From assembly GCA_019637685.1 (NCBI GenBank), contig JAHBVF010000012.1, positions 86,029 through 150,028 of the forward strand: a DNA stretch of 64,000 nucleotides. The letters run 5' to 3'. This document shows, one piece after another, positions 8,596-17,960 of this stretch. Each line of letters opens with the position of its first letter. The stretch's first letter is position 1. The position numbers and the translations under genes are program-made. This DNA is from Caldilineaceae bacterium (GTDB lineage: Bacteria; Chloroflexota; Anaerolineae; Caldilineales; Caldilineaceae). The notes below the pieces were generated by a model. That model did no database searches. It was not told the DNA's origin and was given only the letters and a program-made list of their open reading frames with translations.

Positions 8596-8769
8596 ATGAA
8601 TACCCCAGTAGAAAGATCTGTCCAGCGCCGTCTGTTGATTCTGTTGACCGCTTTGGTAATTCCTCTGGCGGGGCTGTTTGCAGTGGCCCCGCTGGAAAAG
8701 ATGACCGGCGCGGGGCTGGCCCCGGTGGCGGCGGCCTGTGCCAACGGCAACACAGGCGGTGACTGTTAG
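8596..8769 (+). CDS. Small secreted peptide, 57 aa, Cys-rich tail
   Basis: AGGAGGAA at 8580-8587, 8 nt before the ATG, makes this short frame convincing. The product has a basic N-terminus, a hydrophobic segment at about 13-29 (LLILLTALVIPLAGLFAV), then an Ala/Pro-rich stretch and the tail ACANGNTGGDC with two Cys eight residues apart. It looks like a secreted or membrane-inserted peptide; the Cys pair could form one disulfide. The stop overlaps by a few bases the convergent stop of the TPR gene at 8766. An in-frame upstream ATG at 8467 also exists, but the signal-like segment would then be internal. No family is recognised. Confidence 0.6.
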   Translation: MNTPVERSVQRRLLILLTALVIPLAGLFAVAPLEKMTGAGLAPVAAACANGNTGGDC

Positions 8770-10052
8770 AAAGTGCTGGCTGCTCCGTCTCCATTCAGGG
8801 CCGTTTGGGTGGAGACGGAGGCCATCTTTTCCTCGGCCTGGGCCAGAAATGAACGCAACTCAGCGGCCAGATGGGTGCAGGCGTCGTCGTCGCCAGGATT
8901 CTGCTCCATCAGCGCGGTCAGGCGATCCAGAGTACGGTTCAGGGCTTCTATTGCCTGTGGATATTCCCCCTGGGCCAAATAGACTTCGCACCAGCCTTCC
9001 CGGGAGACCAGTGCCTCCAATTCGTGGCCGGTCTGTTCAAAGCCGGCAATGCTTTCCTCAAAGGCCAACTGGGCCTCCGTATAGCGGCCCAGCTTCAGAT
9101 ATTCCACGCCCAGATTGCGGTCCACAAAGGCCAGCTCGAGCCGGTCGTGGGTCTGATGACAGATGGATTGCGCCTGGGTATACATCGTCAGCGCGGCCTG
9201 AGAATCGCCCTGCCAGGCGTGAAGATAGCCCAGTTGGCTGTAGCAACTCGCCTGATGCTGGTAGTCGTTGACCGCCCGGAAGAGGTCCAGGGCATTGCGG
9301 GTATGGGCCAAGGCTTCGGCCAGCAGGGGAGCCGGGGCCGGGTCTGGTCCCGGGTGATACTGATAGGCATAGGCACGGGCGCGCCCCAGATTGAGAAAGC
9401 TGAGTGCCATTTGGCGTCTGTCGCCCGCGGCCTGCCACCTGTCCAGGCTCTGTTGAAAATGGGCGACGGCCTCTTCCCAGGCGTGGGCATCGGTAGCCAG
9501 CAGCCCGCGCACAAAATGACAGTAGCCGGTCTCCCGCACATCTGGGGGGATACGTGCCTCGGCGTCGTCCAGCAACGCCAGGGCCGCATTTCTGGCGTTT
9601 TGATAGCGAGCCACCTGGGCCAGGCGTACCAGGCACAGGCTCTGGCGTGGCCGATTGTCCAACAGCACGAATTCGCTCTGTGCCGCGAGCAGGGCTGTTT
9701 CTGCGCTCTCGAAATCGCGCAGACGCAGTTGCAGATAGCCCAATTGCAAACTCAATTCGGCTGTGATCGGCTTGTCGTCGCGCAGGCGGCTATATTTGAT
9801 GCCCGTCTGCAAAAAGGGCAGCCACTCGTGACGATAACCGGCCATTTCCATGCGGGGAGCCAGGTCCAGGAGCAGCTCGCGCACCGACGGCCAGGCTTCC
9901 TCCACAGTCAGGGCATAGGTGAGCAGATGCCAGGCCTGTAAACGCACTTCGTCTGGCACACGGCCCATGCCCTGCTGCACCTGTTCCAGTGCCCGGCGCG
10001 CGCCGTTGAGAATATAGGCGGTGAAAATTTCCGTGTAAGTGGCCATAAGCAT
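8766..10052 (-). CDS. TPR-repeat protein (second split STAND pair)
   Basis: This 428-aa all-helical protein has about nine TPR-like units. Examples are FESAETALLAAQSEFVLLDN, WEEAVAHFQQSLDRWQAAGD, QAALTMYTQAQSICHQTHDR, YTEAQLAFEESIAGFEQTGH and YPQAIEALNRTLDRLTALME. It has no NTPase domain and no signal peptide. Its start lies 32 bp after the stop of the NB-ARC gene 10085-11494, so the two are almost certainly co-transcribed and form one bipartite NB-ARC/TPR system. The RBS is weak, suggesting translation linked to the upstream gene. The usual role of such repeats is ligand or partner sensing; the actual partner is unknown. Confidence 0.82.
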   Translation of the reverse strand: MLMATYTEIFTAYILNGARRALEQVQQGMGRVPDEVRLQAWHLLTYALTVEEAWPSVRELLLDLAPRMEMAGYRHEWLPFLQTGIKYSRLRDDKPITAELSLQLGYLQLRLRDFESAETALLAAQSEFVLLDNRPRQSLCLVRLAQVARYQNARNAALALLDDAEARIPPDVRETGYCHFVRGLLATDAHAWEEAVAHFQQSLDRWQAAGDRRQMALSFLNLGRARAYAYQYHPGPDPAPAPLLAEALAHTRNALDLFRAVNDYQHQASCYSQLGYLHAWQGDSQAALTMYTQAQSICHQTHDRLELAFVDRNLGVEYLKLGRYTEAQLAFEESIAGFEQTGHELEALVSREGWCEVYLAQGEYPQAIEALNRTLDRLTALMEQNPGDDDACTHLAAELRSFLAQAEEKMASVSTQTALNGDGAASTF

Positions 10053-10084
10053 GCTGACTGGCTGATCGCTGGGCTGTCAGCTCT

Positions 10085-11494
10085 TTATCCCTTCCACTGC
10101 AATACCTGCTCGTGCAGGAACGTGCGGGTGAGGCTGTGGATGCTGTAGCGGCGTTGGGAGATATCTCCCCGGGCGTCCACCAGATTGCGGCGCACAAGCT
10201 GTTCCAGACCGTTGCGCAGGGGGTCGGGCGGCAGTTCGGTGATGGCCGCCAGCAGGTCCAGATCGCCCCCTTCCGGGTTGACCAGAGGCATGGCCAGCAA
10301 GACCCGTCGGGCGTTTTCGTCCAATGACTGCCAGGCCTGTCCATAAATGTAGCTGTAGAGACCTCCGGCCGCGCGGCCCTGTGCCCGGCGCAGATCGGCC
10401 AGCACTGTGGACAGGGGATAGACGTGCAACTGACCCACCACCAGGCGCAGGGCCAGGGGGTTGCCGCCCACGCAGTCATAGATGGGCGCGAGCAGAGACG
10501 CCTGGGCTGCGGCCACATCGGGCAGATTGCGTTGTTGGGCTTCGTGGCGGACAAGGGCCAGGCTGTCCTGCTGGCCCAGTTCGGGCAGGGCAAAGTGAAA
10601 AATATCGGCTTCGGCCAGCAGATTGTGGCGGGTGGTGAGCAGACATTTGGTGGGGTTGGCCCAGCCGCGCAAATAGTCGAGCAGGGCGTGTACGTCTGCC
10701 AGGGTCTCCAGGTTGTCCACAATCAACAGATGGGGCTTTGTCCGGAAAAGCTGGGCCAATCGTTCTTCCCTGCGGGAGAGAGCAAGGGTGGCAAAGTCCG
10801 GCTCGGCGGACAGCAACTGTTGGGCCAGGGACTGCACCAGTTCCGTGCTGGTCAGGGCCGGTTGTTCGACTGGCTGGATAACGCCGCCCAGGCCCAACTG
10901 CTGCTGCTTGGCCGTGACCCAGGCCAGGTCCCGCACCTCTCCGTCAGCGATGAGCGAGCGACAGAGGGCATCGACCAGCGCGGTCTTGCCCGTCCCGCCC
11001 AAAGATTCCACCGCGATAAGCCAGGGCGGGCCAGGCGCGGTCAGCAGCGAGCGCAGGGAGGCAAGATGATCGTTGATCCCAAAAAGGCGGGTGTAGGTGG
11101 CTGCGGGCAGGCGGCTGGTCAATGTTTGCTGCTGGCCTGTGTGTGCGTCGCTCTCCAGCCGCCACAGCGTTTCAGCCAATTTCTCCACTGCCTCCCGCTG
11201 CCATTTGTAGATGGTTCCTTCCACCACACTCAGCCGGTTGGCGGTCTGATAGGCGGTCATCTCGTCGATGAAGCGCAGGCGCAACACCTGGGCCGCCTGG
11301 GTATCCTCCTGGGCCAGCGCGTCCAGCCCGGCCAGAAGAACGCGGTTGAGAGAGGTGCGCAGAGATGAGCCGGGTGCGAAAAGTGCCAGCCTCTGCCACG
11401 GGTGATTCTCTGGACTGGGCGCGTACCATTCACGCAGGGCATCCCGGAGTTCATCGTTGAAGCCGGGGGGATAGGAAGCAGTCGGGGTTGGCAT
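10085..11494 (-). CDS. HTH-NB-ARC (STAND) NTPase without TPR domain
   Basis: This 469-aa protein has an N-terminal helical domain at about 55-112 that reads like sigma-70 region 4 or a similar HTH (VLRLRFIDEMTAYQTANRLS, then a recognition helix at VVEGTIYKWQREAV). The NTPase core follows: Walker A SLGGTGKT at about 164-171, Walker B HLLIVDNLE near 255-263, the CLLTTRHN sensor near 285, and GGNPLALRLVVGQL (GLPL-like) near 345. The end is a winged-helix arm with a conserved IHSLTRTFLHEQVLQW tail, which matches HTLTRHFVLSDIVQ of the NB-ARC protein at 6841. The two are paralogues, and both put the TPR sensor on a separate gene. A good promoter precedes it. Confidence 0.87.
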   Translation of the reverse strand: MPTPTASYPPGFNDELRDALREWYAPSPENHPWQRLALFAPGSSLRTSLNRVLLAGLDALAQEDTQAAQVLRLRFIDEMTAYQTANRLSVVEGTIYKWQREAVEKLAETLWRLESDAHTGQQQTLTSRLPAATYTRLFGINDHLASLRSLLTAPGPPWLIAVESLGGTGKTALVDALCRSLIADGEVRDLAWVTAKQQQLGLGGVIQPVEQPALTSTELVQSLAQQLLSAEPDFATLALSRREERLAQLFRTKPHLLIVDNLETLADVHALLDYLRGWANPTKCLLTTRHNLLAEADIFHFALPELGQQDSLALVRHEAQQRNLPDVAAAQASLLAPIYDCVGGNPLALRLVVGQLHVYPLSTVLADLRRAQGRAAGGLYSYIYGQAWQSLDENARRVLLAMPLVNPEGGDLDLLAAITELPPDPLRNGLEQLVRRNLVDARGDISQRRYSIHSLTRTFLHEQVLQWKG

Positions 11495-11548
11495 TGATCA
11501 CTTTTTTCAGATGAAGGGGAAGGTGTAGCCACAAGCAAACTTACTTTT

Positions 11549-11577
11549 ATTATAGCAGCAGGAGGGGAGGAATTCAA
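11549..11577 (-). promoter_or_regulatory. Sigma-70-type promoter for the NB-ARC/TPR operon
   Basis: On the reverse strand, TTGAAT (11577-11572) and a perfect TATAAT (11554-11549) are 17 bp apart, 55 bp upstream of the NB-ARC start codon. Just upstream, at 11602-11619, lies TCAGAAATGGGTGCAACC, also found at 8231-8248 before the other NB-ARC gene. Confidence 0.65.
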
Positions 11578-11735
11578 TCGCGCTGAATCCGGGGGGGCAT
11601 CTCAGAAATGGGTGCAACCCGCGGGATCAGACCTGGGACAGATACAGATCAGTATCTGGTGCGCCCATAAACAGAGTAGTGGCGATAACGTACCTTTAAT
11701 TTCTATTTCTTCAGAAGCGAAGGGCGTTGCCACCC

Positions 11736-12125
11736 ATGACCGGACAGGAAACCGCATTGGTTCTGTGGGGCCAAGGCTGTGACGAGGTACTGGCGGTGAC
11801 GTGGGTAAGCCATCTGCGGGCGCAAGGCAGGCGGGTCTATCTGGTGGGGGTGAGCGGGCGGCGGATGCGAGGGAAGTTCGGCGTCGGGCTGATGTGTGAC
11901 ACGGGGCTGGACCAGGCCCTGGCCCTGGCCGCGCAGGCAGCATTGATCGTTTTGCCCTGCGAAGAGAACGCGTTGCACCGCTTCTGCCGGGACCCCCGCT
12001 TTGAAGAGTTGCTGTTGCTGGCAGGGGAGAGGGGAGCGCGCTTTCTGGCCCATCCCTTGGCTGTGGAATTTTTGGAGGCGCTGTTGCCGGCCGCGGTGAT
12101 CGATGTAATGGCAAAGGAGGAGTAG
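11736..12125 (+). CDS. Short DJ-1/PfpI-like protein lacking the usual nucleophile Cys
   Basis: This 129-aa cytosolic protein follows the start of the DJ-1/PfpI fold: a first strand and helix (TALVLWGQGCDEVLAVTWVS), a YLVGVSG strand, a GKFGVGLMCD turn, and an ALIVLPCEENAL strand near the middle. In catalytic members a Cys follows in a nucleophile elbow (AICxG). Here the matching position (GARFLAHPLAVEF) has His and no Cys, and the protein is shorter than the usual 170-190 aa. It is therefore either a degenerate or non-catalytic member, or a look-alike. The ATG at 11736 has GAAGGGCG upstream; a TTG at 11727 is possible. It lies between a STAND operon (divergent) and the secreted-protein genes. 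Confidence 0.55.
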   Translation: MTGQETALVLWGQGCDEVLAVTWVSHLRAQGRRVYLVGVSGRRMRGKFGVGLMCDTGLDQALALAAQAALIVLPCEENALHRFCRDPRFEELLLLAGERGARFLAHPLAVEFLEALLPAAVIDVMAKEE

Positions 12126-12256
12126 CCGGGGCTGTTGGCGAGAGAAACGCATTTGAAACGCTTGCGAAACGGTGGTTCTGTTGTCATCCACGTATGACCT
12201 CTGCCTACGACCAAAAACTTGGACACGAAATTTTACGATTCAGGAGGACCCTTTCT

Positions 12257-12352
12257 ATGCGAGAAGTAGACATACGCTCCCCGCCACCCCTGGGCAACAC
12301 CAACTACCCATCTGTTGTTTCTACATCTACCTTTCATAGGAGGAGAGGATGA
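12257..12352 (+). CDS. 31-aa leader ORF translationally coupled to the beta-helix protein
   Basis: AGGAGGA at 12242-12248 sits 8 nt before an ATG that opens a 31-codon frame ([19 protein letters not shown]...). It ends in TGA at 12350-12352, overlapping the ATG of the next gene in the sequence ATGA. Its last codons contain the next gene's RBS (AGGAGGAG, 12339-12346), as in translational coupling. The peptide is polar with a basic end and has no signal sequence. It may be a regulatory leader or a small protein. Confidence 0.55.
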   Translation: MREVDIRSPPPLGNTNYPSVVSTSTFHRRRG

Positions 12353-15300
12353 ATCAGCGCAGTATCAAATACCTGTCTGGCAAAATTTACGTTTTCTGGA
12401 TCCCCTTGCTACTGGCGCTTCTGTTTGTCGGCAGCCAGGAGGTGAGCCGTGCCGAAGTCACTACGAATGTGGGAGGGCCAATCTTTGCCAACACCACTTG
12501 GACCCTAGCAGGCAGCCCTTATGTGGCGACGAACAGTGTACAGGTGATGAATGGGGCCACCCTGACCATTGAGCCGGGGGTGATTGTCCGCTTTGACGCG
12601 GGCAAGGCCCTTTCGGTCAGTGGCGGGCTGGTGGCCCGGGGCACGGCCCAAAACCCCATCACCTTCACGGCCAACACAGCCAATCCCACGCCAGGTTACT
12701 GGGGCTTTATCAAATTCGAGAACAGCAGCACTGACGCCACCTTTGACGTGGACGGCAACTATACGGGAGGCTCGATCATCCAGCACGCGGTGGTGCAATA
12801 CGCGGGTAACGATGGCAACAATCCGGCCTCCATCCTTCTGGACCGGGCATCGCCCTTGATTGACCAGAATGTGGTGCGCTACAGCAAGCACGACGGCATT
12901 CGTCTCAACGAGAGCGCAACGATTGTCAGCGGCAACTGGGTGCAGGACAGTCAGCAGTATGGCATCTACACCACCAACGGCAGTGATACGGGCCAGCCTG
13001 CCATCCTTAATAACACAGTCATCGGCAGCGGTTATGATGGCATCTACGCAACGGGCTACTCGGATACGGACCTGGTGGTGGTAGAGGGCAATACCGTGCG
13101 CGGGGGCACCTCCGTGGGCAACAGTGGTATCAACTGCGGTAGCGCTCTGGTGAGCAAGAATAAAGTCTACGCCAATGCCGGCATTGGGATTAGAGCCTCA
13201 ACCTATTGCTCTGTGATCAACAACATCGTGGCTCACAACGGCAACACTGGCATCAATGGCTACTACTCCTATAGCCCCATTCGGGGCAACAAGATAGCCC
13301 ATAACCGCACCGCGGATGGCTCCTCCGGCAACCCGGCCGGCATCTATGCCGTATACCCAGGCACTATCACCTACAATAGCATCGTCTTCAATCGCGCCGA
13401 TGCCGTCGTGCCTGGTGTAGACCTGTACTACGGGGGGAATAGCGCCAATTGTTTCGCCTACAATACAGTGATGGGCCAGGTAGCGGCCAGCAACACCGAC
13501 ACCGGCGGCCTCTACCTGCGCCAGGGCAGCGTGGACTGCCAGGTGCAGTACAATAACCTCTACGGCAACCAGGGCTATGAGCTGTACAATGCCAATCTCC
13601 AGGCGGACGGCACGGTGGATGCCCAATTCAACTGGTGGGGCACTACCGACGGGACGACCATCAACAACGAAATCTACGATTTCTTCGACGATGGCTCCTT
13701 ATCCGTAACCAACTACGGCAATATGCTCACCGCGCCCGGCACAGAGGCACCGCCCGCGCCCCCCACAGGCTTGCAGGTGGTGGTCAACGGCAACAGCTTC
13801 GATCTGAGTTGGAACGCCAACGCGGAGGCGGACATCGCCGGCTATCGGGTCTACTACGACACTGACAGCGGCTACCCCTATTCCGGGACAGGAGCCACCG
13901 AAGGAGCGTCGGGGATCGACGTGGGCAACGTCACCAGCTACAGCCTGAGCGGTCTGCCCGCCAACAAAAATATCTACTTCACCGTCCTGGCCTATGACGG
14001 CAGCGGCGATGAATGGGTGGGCGAAAGCTGGTACGCGCTGGAGAAGATCCAGGCCATCGGCGGCGTGCAGAATACACCCACGCCCACGCCTACCGGTCCT
14101 ACACCCACGGGTCAACCCACGGCTACGCCGACCGCGACCGCGACGACCAATACACCGACGGCTACAGCGACAACGCTTCCGCCGACGGCTACGTCTACGT
14201 CCACGGCAACGGTAGTTTCGCCGACTCACACGCCCACGGCGACTTCCACGGCGACGACGGTTCCACCGACGGCTACGTCCACGGCAACGTCTACGTCCAC
14301 GGCAACGGTAGTATCGCCAACCCACACACCGACAGCCACCGCCACAACCGGCTCGCCGACCAATACACCCACGGCTACAGCCACAGCGATTGAGGAATAT
14401 CTGCAAGTATTCTCTATCGACCCGAGCGAGGGGGACGGCAGCGGCTCGACAAATGTGGTGATTCAGGGCCAGGGCTTCCAGGGCACGCCGGTTGTGAAAC
14501 TGGGCAGCCATGACCTGGGCAGCGTCAGCCGGGTGAGCAGCCAGCAGTTGACGGCTGTGGTTCCACCGGGCCTGCCCCTGGGAATTCACGATCTGCTGAT
14601 CACGAATCCGGACGGCAGCACAGTCATCCTGGCCCAGGCCTTTACTGTTATAAGCAGTGGCCCGGCCATCGCCGAAGTGCGTCCTTCCCAGGGCGTGGCG
14701 TCCATCGCCAATACCGTCAATGTCTACGGCTTCAACTTCGACGCGGCCGCGGTGGTCAAATTGGGCAATCAGTCTCTGCCCACCACATTCATCGGTGGCA
14801 GCTATCTCCAGGCCGAGATTCCCGCGGGTGTGGCGCCCGGCCCCTATGACGTGACAGTACAAAACCCGGACAACGCCTCCGCGCTGAAGGCCAACGGCTA
14901 TACAGCCATCGAGGGCGGCAACGACGATATGTATAGCTACAGCAGCCAACTCTGGACCGATCCGGTAGCGCCCCGGGCTGCCCAAGCCGCGGATGTGGGG
15001 CTGGTGGTCAACCGACAGGGGGGCAAGCAGGTGCTCTCGAATGTGCCCGTGAACTTCTATGTGGGCGATTCGATTGAGGACGGCCAATCCCTGGGCACGG
15101 GCACGATTCTGCTGCTCTCCCCCCGCAGTTCGGCCAGCACCTCTGCGGTCAAATGGACACCGGACACCCCAGGTTCCTACACTCTGTGGGCGCAGATCGA
15201 CCCGGACAACAGCTTTGCTGAAAGTCTGGAAACCAACAATATCGTCAGCCGCACCCTCACCGTTCTGGGCCAGTCGGCGGACGAAGTAGCACCCCACGTG

Positions 15301-16071
15301 GACAGCTTCGCCGTGAACGGCGGGGCCAGCCAGACAGTGACCCAGACTGTGCAGTTTGCCACCAGTGCTTCGGACTCGGACCCCAGCAGTGGCCTGAAGT
15401 CCCTGCTCTTCCAGGAGTACGAGTACAGTCAGAGTTCCAGCCAGTGGGTTCCGGTGAAAAATTCGGGCTGGCTCGACTACGAGACCGCGCGGACCGCTCA
15501 CAACTGGACACTGCTGCCCAATGCCGGGGTGAAGTATCTGCAAGCCTGGGCCTCGGACCAGGCCGGCAATGTCTCCCTCTTCCCCTTCCGGGCCTTTATC
15601 AACTATGGGCCGCCAACGGATCGGGTGGGCACGGATCAGGTGCGAATCTATCGCTTCGAGCTGAAGGTCGGTGATATGCTGACCGCCCAGATCGACCCGG
15701 TGAGCGGAGACCCGGACCTCTACGTCTGGCCGCCGGACGCAGAGACCCGCCCGCCCAAAGTCAGCAATCTCTCTGGTGATGCCATTGAGGATGTGAGTTG
15801 GGCCGCGCCCGTGGCTGGGGTCTATCAGGTGGAGGTCTACGGCTACAGCGCGTCGGAATACCGTCTGAGCGTCAACGTTACGCCCGTGGGCCGGGAGCGG
15901 GAAGTCGTTCCTATGGAAAATGTGAACCCGGACAAGGCGCAACGCAGCCAGCCGTTGATTAGTGCGAGCAACACCCCCGCCAATCAGCAGGCCCTGCCCA
16001 CCGCGCCCACCGCGCCGGATGCACCGGCGGCGTCTCAGCAGAAGATCTTCCTGCCCGCTGTGATTCGGTAG
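12349..16071 (+). CDS. Large secreted protein: beta-helix, Fn3, IPT/TIG, CARDB, PPC-like domains, C-terminal LP tag
   Basis: This 1240-aa exported protein has a signal peptide at about 1-36. A right-handed parallel beta-helix (NosD/pectate-lyase-like repeats such as [13 protein letters not shown] and [20 protein letters not shown]) spans about 60-450. A fibronectin-III-like domain lies at about 465-570, and a Thr/Ser/Pro linker of about 105 residues follows. Two IPT/TIG domains are at about 685-770 and 775-855, a CARDB-like domain at about 870-980, an Ig-like domain, and a PPC-like domain at about 1100-1185 ([20 protein letters not shown]). The end is a Pro/Ala linker plus KIFLPAVIR. It probably binds or processes surface polysaccharide. 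From about residue 685 it is a close paralogue of the next gene. Confidence 0.88.
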   Translation: MNQRSIKYLSGKIYVFWIPLLLALLFVGSQEVSRAEVTTNVGGPIFANTTWTLAGSPYVATNSVQVMNGATLTIEPGVIVRFDAGKALSVSGGLVARGTAQNPITFTANTANPTPGYWGFIKFENSSTDATFDVDGNYTGGSIIQHAVVQYAGNDGNNPASILLDRASPLIDQNVVRYSKHDGIRLNESATIVSGNWVQDSQQYGIYTTNGSDTGQPAILNNTVIGSGYDGIYATGYSDTDLVVVEGNTVRGGTSVGNSGINCGSALVSKNKVYANAGIGIRASTYCSVINNIVAHNGNTGINGYYSYSPIRGNKIAHNRTADGSSGNPAGIYAVYPGTITYNSIVFNRADAVVPGVDLYYGGNSANCFAYNTVMGQVAASNTDTGGLYLRQGSVDCQVQYNNLYGNQGYELYNANLQADGTVDAQFNWWGTTDGTTINNEIYDFFDDGSLSVTNYGNMLTAPGTEAPPAPPTGLQVVVNGNSFDLSWNANAEADIAGYRVYYDTDSGYPYSGTGATEGASGIDVGNVTSYSLSGLPANKNIYFTVLAYDGSGDEWVGESWYALEKIQAIGGVQNTPTPTPTGPTPTGQPTATPTATATTNTPTATATTLPPTATSTSTATVVSPTHTPTATSTATTVPPTATSTATSTSTATVVSPTHTPTATATTGSPTNTPTATATAIEEYLQVFSIDPSEGDGSGSTNVVIQGQGFQGTPVVKLGSHDLGSVSRVSSQQLTAVVPPGLPLGIHDLLITNPDGSTVILAQAFTVISSGPAIAEVRPSQGVASIANTVNVYGFNFDAAAVVKLGNQSLPTTFIGGSYLQAEIPAGVAPGPYDVTVQNPDNASALKANGYTAIEGGNDDMYSYSSQLWTDPVAPRAAQAADVGLVVNRQGGKQVLSNVPVNFYVGDSIEDGQSLGTGTILLLSPRSSASTSAVKWTPDTPGSYTLWAQIDPDNSFAESLETNNIVSRTLTVLGQSADEVAPHVDSFAVNGGASQTVTQTVQFATSASDSDPSSGLKSLLFQEYEYSQSSSQWVPVKNSGWLDYETARTAHNWTLLPNAGVKYLQAWASDQAGNVSLFPFRAFINYGPPTDRVGTDQVRIYRFELKVGDMLTAQIDPVSGDPDLYVWPPDAETRPPKVSNLSGDAIEDVSWAAPVAGVYQVEVYGYSASEYRLSVNVTPVGREREVVPMENVNPDKAQRSQPLISASNTPANQQALPTAPTAPDAPAASQQKIFLPAVIR

Positions 16072-16090
16072 CTATCGCTGACAAAATGAA

Positions 16091-16127
16091 TGTCCATCCG
16101 GGAAGTGTCACGCTTCCCGGATGGACG
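16091..16127 (+). terminator. Stem-loop between the two paralogous secreted-protein genes
   Basis: TGTCCATCCGGGAAG (16091-16105) pairs with CTTCCCGGATGGACG (16113-16127), with 14 Watson-Crick pairs and one wobble around a 7-nt loop. It lies 20 bp after one stop and 18 bp before the next start. No T-run follows, so partial termination or mRNA processing is as likely as full termination. Confidence 0.6.
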
Positions 16128-16145
16128 TTACTCAGGAGGGAACCT

Positions 16146-17933
16146 ATGCGCTCTGTACGAATTATTCGTTGGCTGTCCATGCTTTGTCTGCTGGCCGGGC
16201 TGGCGTGGAGCGGTATCGCCGTCGCCCAGTCGCCGGCCCCAGCCATCACCAGCGTTGATCCGGCCAGCGGTCTCAACACCGCGGCCACCAATATTGTCAT
16301 CAAAGGCAGTGGCTTCTTTGGCACGCCCAGCGTGGCCCTGGGCACGAATGTTCTGGCCGATGTCTCTCTGCTGGACAGCACCCAAATTCTGGCTGTCGTG
16401 CCGCCGGGACTGCCGCCGGCGACGTATGATCTGATCATCACCAATCCAGACAGCCAGGTTGCGATTTTGCCCGCGGGGTTTGCTGTGCGCACGCCAACGC
16501 CTCAGGTGCTCAGCCTGCGCCCGGACCGGGGCCGATCCGATCTGCCCAATGACATCAATCTCTACGGCTTCAATTTTGCCGTGGGCGTCTCCATCCGGCT
16601 GGCCGACAGCCCGAACCCAGAAGTAACTGACCTGACCACCACCCGCATCAACGCAACCCATTTGCGCGCAGTGGTCCCGGCTGGCCTGACACCGGGCGTC
16701 TATGACGTGACCGTGCGCAATATCGACGACAGCAGCCACACCCTTCCCGATGCCTACACTGTCTTTGAGGTGACAAACGACGATCTCTACGGCTATGGCT
16801 ACGAACTGTGGACTGATCCCACGACTGTCCGCCAGGGAGACACCGCGCGGGTGGCGCTGACGGTCCACCGCCAGGGAGGCAAGAAAGTCCTGCAGAATGT
16901 GAAAGTTCGCTTTACCCTGGGCGACGCAGCGCCCGGCGGCACGGCCCTGGGCGATGGCACAATTCTGCTGCTTTCCCCCCGCTCTTCGGACAACACCAGC
17001 CCCGTGGACTGGACACCGGCTGCGCCCGGTTCCTACATTCTCTATGGAGTGATCGACCCGGACAACGAGGTGGCCGAGGCCCTGGAGACCAATAATGTGG
17101 TCAGCCGGACAGTCACTGTCCTGGGACCAGCCGCGGATCAGATTGCGCCCCACGTGGACCAATTTGACTTTGGCGGCAACGAAAACACAACTGATCCGTT
17201 GATCCGTCTCAGCACCGCGGCGTCGGACCCAGCACCCGGTTCCGGGGTGGCTTCCCTCCTTTTCCAGGAATACGAATACAGCCAGGGCGCGGGCCAGTGG
17301 GTTCCCGCCCAGAATTCGGGCTGGCTGGCCTACGAAGCCAATCGCACCAACTATCCCTGGACTCTGCTGCCCACTGCCGGGGTGAAATATCTGCAAGCCT
17401 GGGCGTCAGACGGCGAAGGCAATGTGAGCATTTTGCCCTTCAAAGGCTTTGTCAGTTACATTCCGCCCAGCGATTCGGTGGGATTGGATCAGGGCCGGGT
17501 CTACCGTTTCTCTGTCCAGAGCGGCCAGCAGATCAGCGCGCAAGTGACACCCATCAGTGGCGATCCAGACCTCTACGTCTGGCCGCCGGACGCGGAGACC
17601 CGCCCCCCCAAAGTCAGCAATCTGAGCGGGAGCGCGGCTGAGTCGGTGGTCTGGGAAGCGCCAGTCAGCGGGGTCTATCAGGTGGAGGTTTACGGCTACA
17701 GCGCGGCCCAATACCAATTGGCAGTGGAGGTCACAGCGGCCAACCGGCGCAGCCTGGGCGCGGGTAGTGGGTGGACAGCAGGCGTGGAGGAGACGAAGCC
17801 CGAACGCAGCACACCCACTTTGTCCGTGAGCAGTGTGCCCGGCGCGCAGTTGGCTCTGCCCACCGCGCCCTTGGCTCCCTCCACACCCACAGAGAAGACA
17901 GAGAAGCTCTATTTGCCTATGACAGTCCGTTGA
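16146..17933 (+). CDS. Secreted protein: two IPT/TIG, CARDB, PPC-like domains, C-terminal LP tag
   Basis: This roughly 595-aa protein begins at the ATG after AGGAGGG (16134-16140); an upstream in-frame ATG at 16089 lies before the intergenic hairpin and is unlikely. A signal peptide (about 1-27, ending AVAQ) precedes two IPT/TIG domains (about 30-115 and 118-205), a CARDB-like domain (about 225-330) and Ig-like and PPC-like domains to about 530. It then has a low-complexity linker and the terminal KLYLPMTVR. It matches the C-terminal half of the preceding protein over its whole length, including the identical [20 protein letters not shown] segment, but lacks the beta-helix and Fn3 part. This indicates a partial tandem duplication. 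It is likely a surface adhesin or scaffold. Confidence 0.85.
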   Translation: MRSVRIIRWLSMLCLLAGLAWSGIAVAQSPAPAITSVDPASGLNTAATNIVIKGSGFFGTPSVALGTNVLADVSLLDSTQILAVVPPGLPPATYDLIITNPDSQVAILPAGFAVRTPTPQVLSLRPDRGRSDLPNDINLYGFNFAVGVSIRLADSPNPEVTDLTTTRINATHLRAVVPAGLTPGVYDVTVRNIDDSSHTLPDAYTVFEVTNDDLYGYGYELWTDPTTVRQGDTARVALTVHRQGGKKVLQNVKVRFTLGDAAPGGTALGDGTILLLSPRSSDNTSPVDWTPAAPGSYILYGVIDPDNEVAEALETNNVVSRTVTVLGPAADQIAPHVDQFDFGGNENTTDPLIRLSTAASDPAPGSGVASLLFQEYEYSQGAGQWVPAQNSGWLAYEANRTNYPWTLLPTAGVKYLQAWASDGEGNVSILPFKGFVSYIPPSDSVGLDQGRVYRFSVQSGQQISAQVTPISGDPDLYVWPPDAETRPPKVSNLSGSAAESVVWEAPVSGVYQVEVYGYSAAQYQLAVEVTAANRRSLGAGSGWTAGVEETKPERSTPTLSVSSVPGAQLALPTAPLAPSTPTEKTEKLYLPMTVR

Positions 17934-17960
17934 GATATCCAAGTCCACGGAGAAGCGAAG

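Noticed and set aside
13699..15942. A 747-aa reverse frame inside the beta-helix protein gene
   Set aside because: High-GC codon bias opens the opposite frame. The protein is Arg/His-rich and non-repetitive, while the + strand has clear domains.
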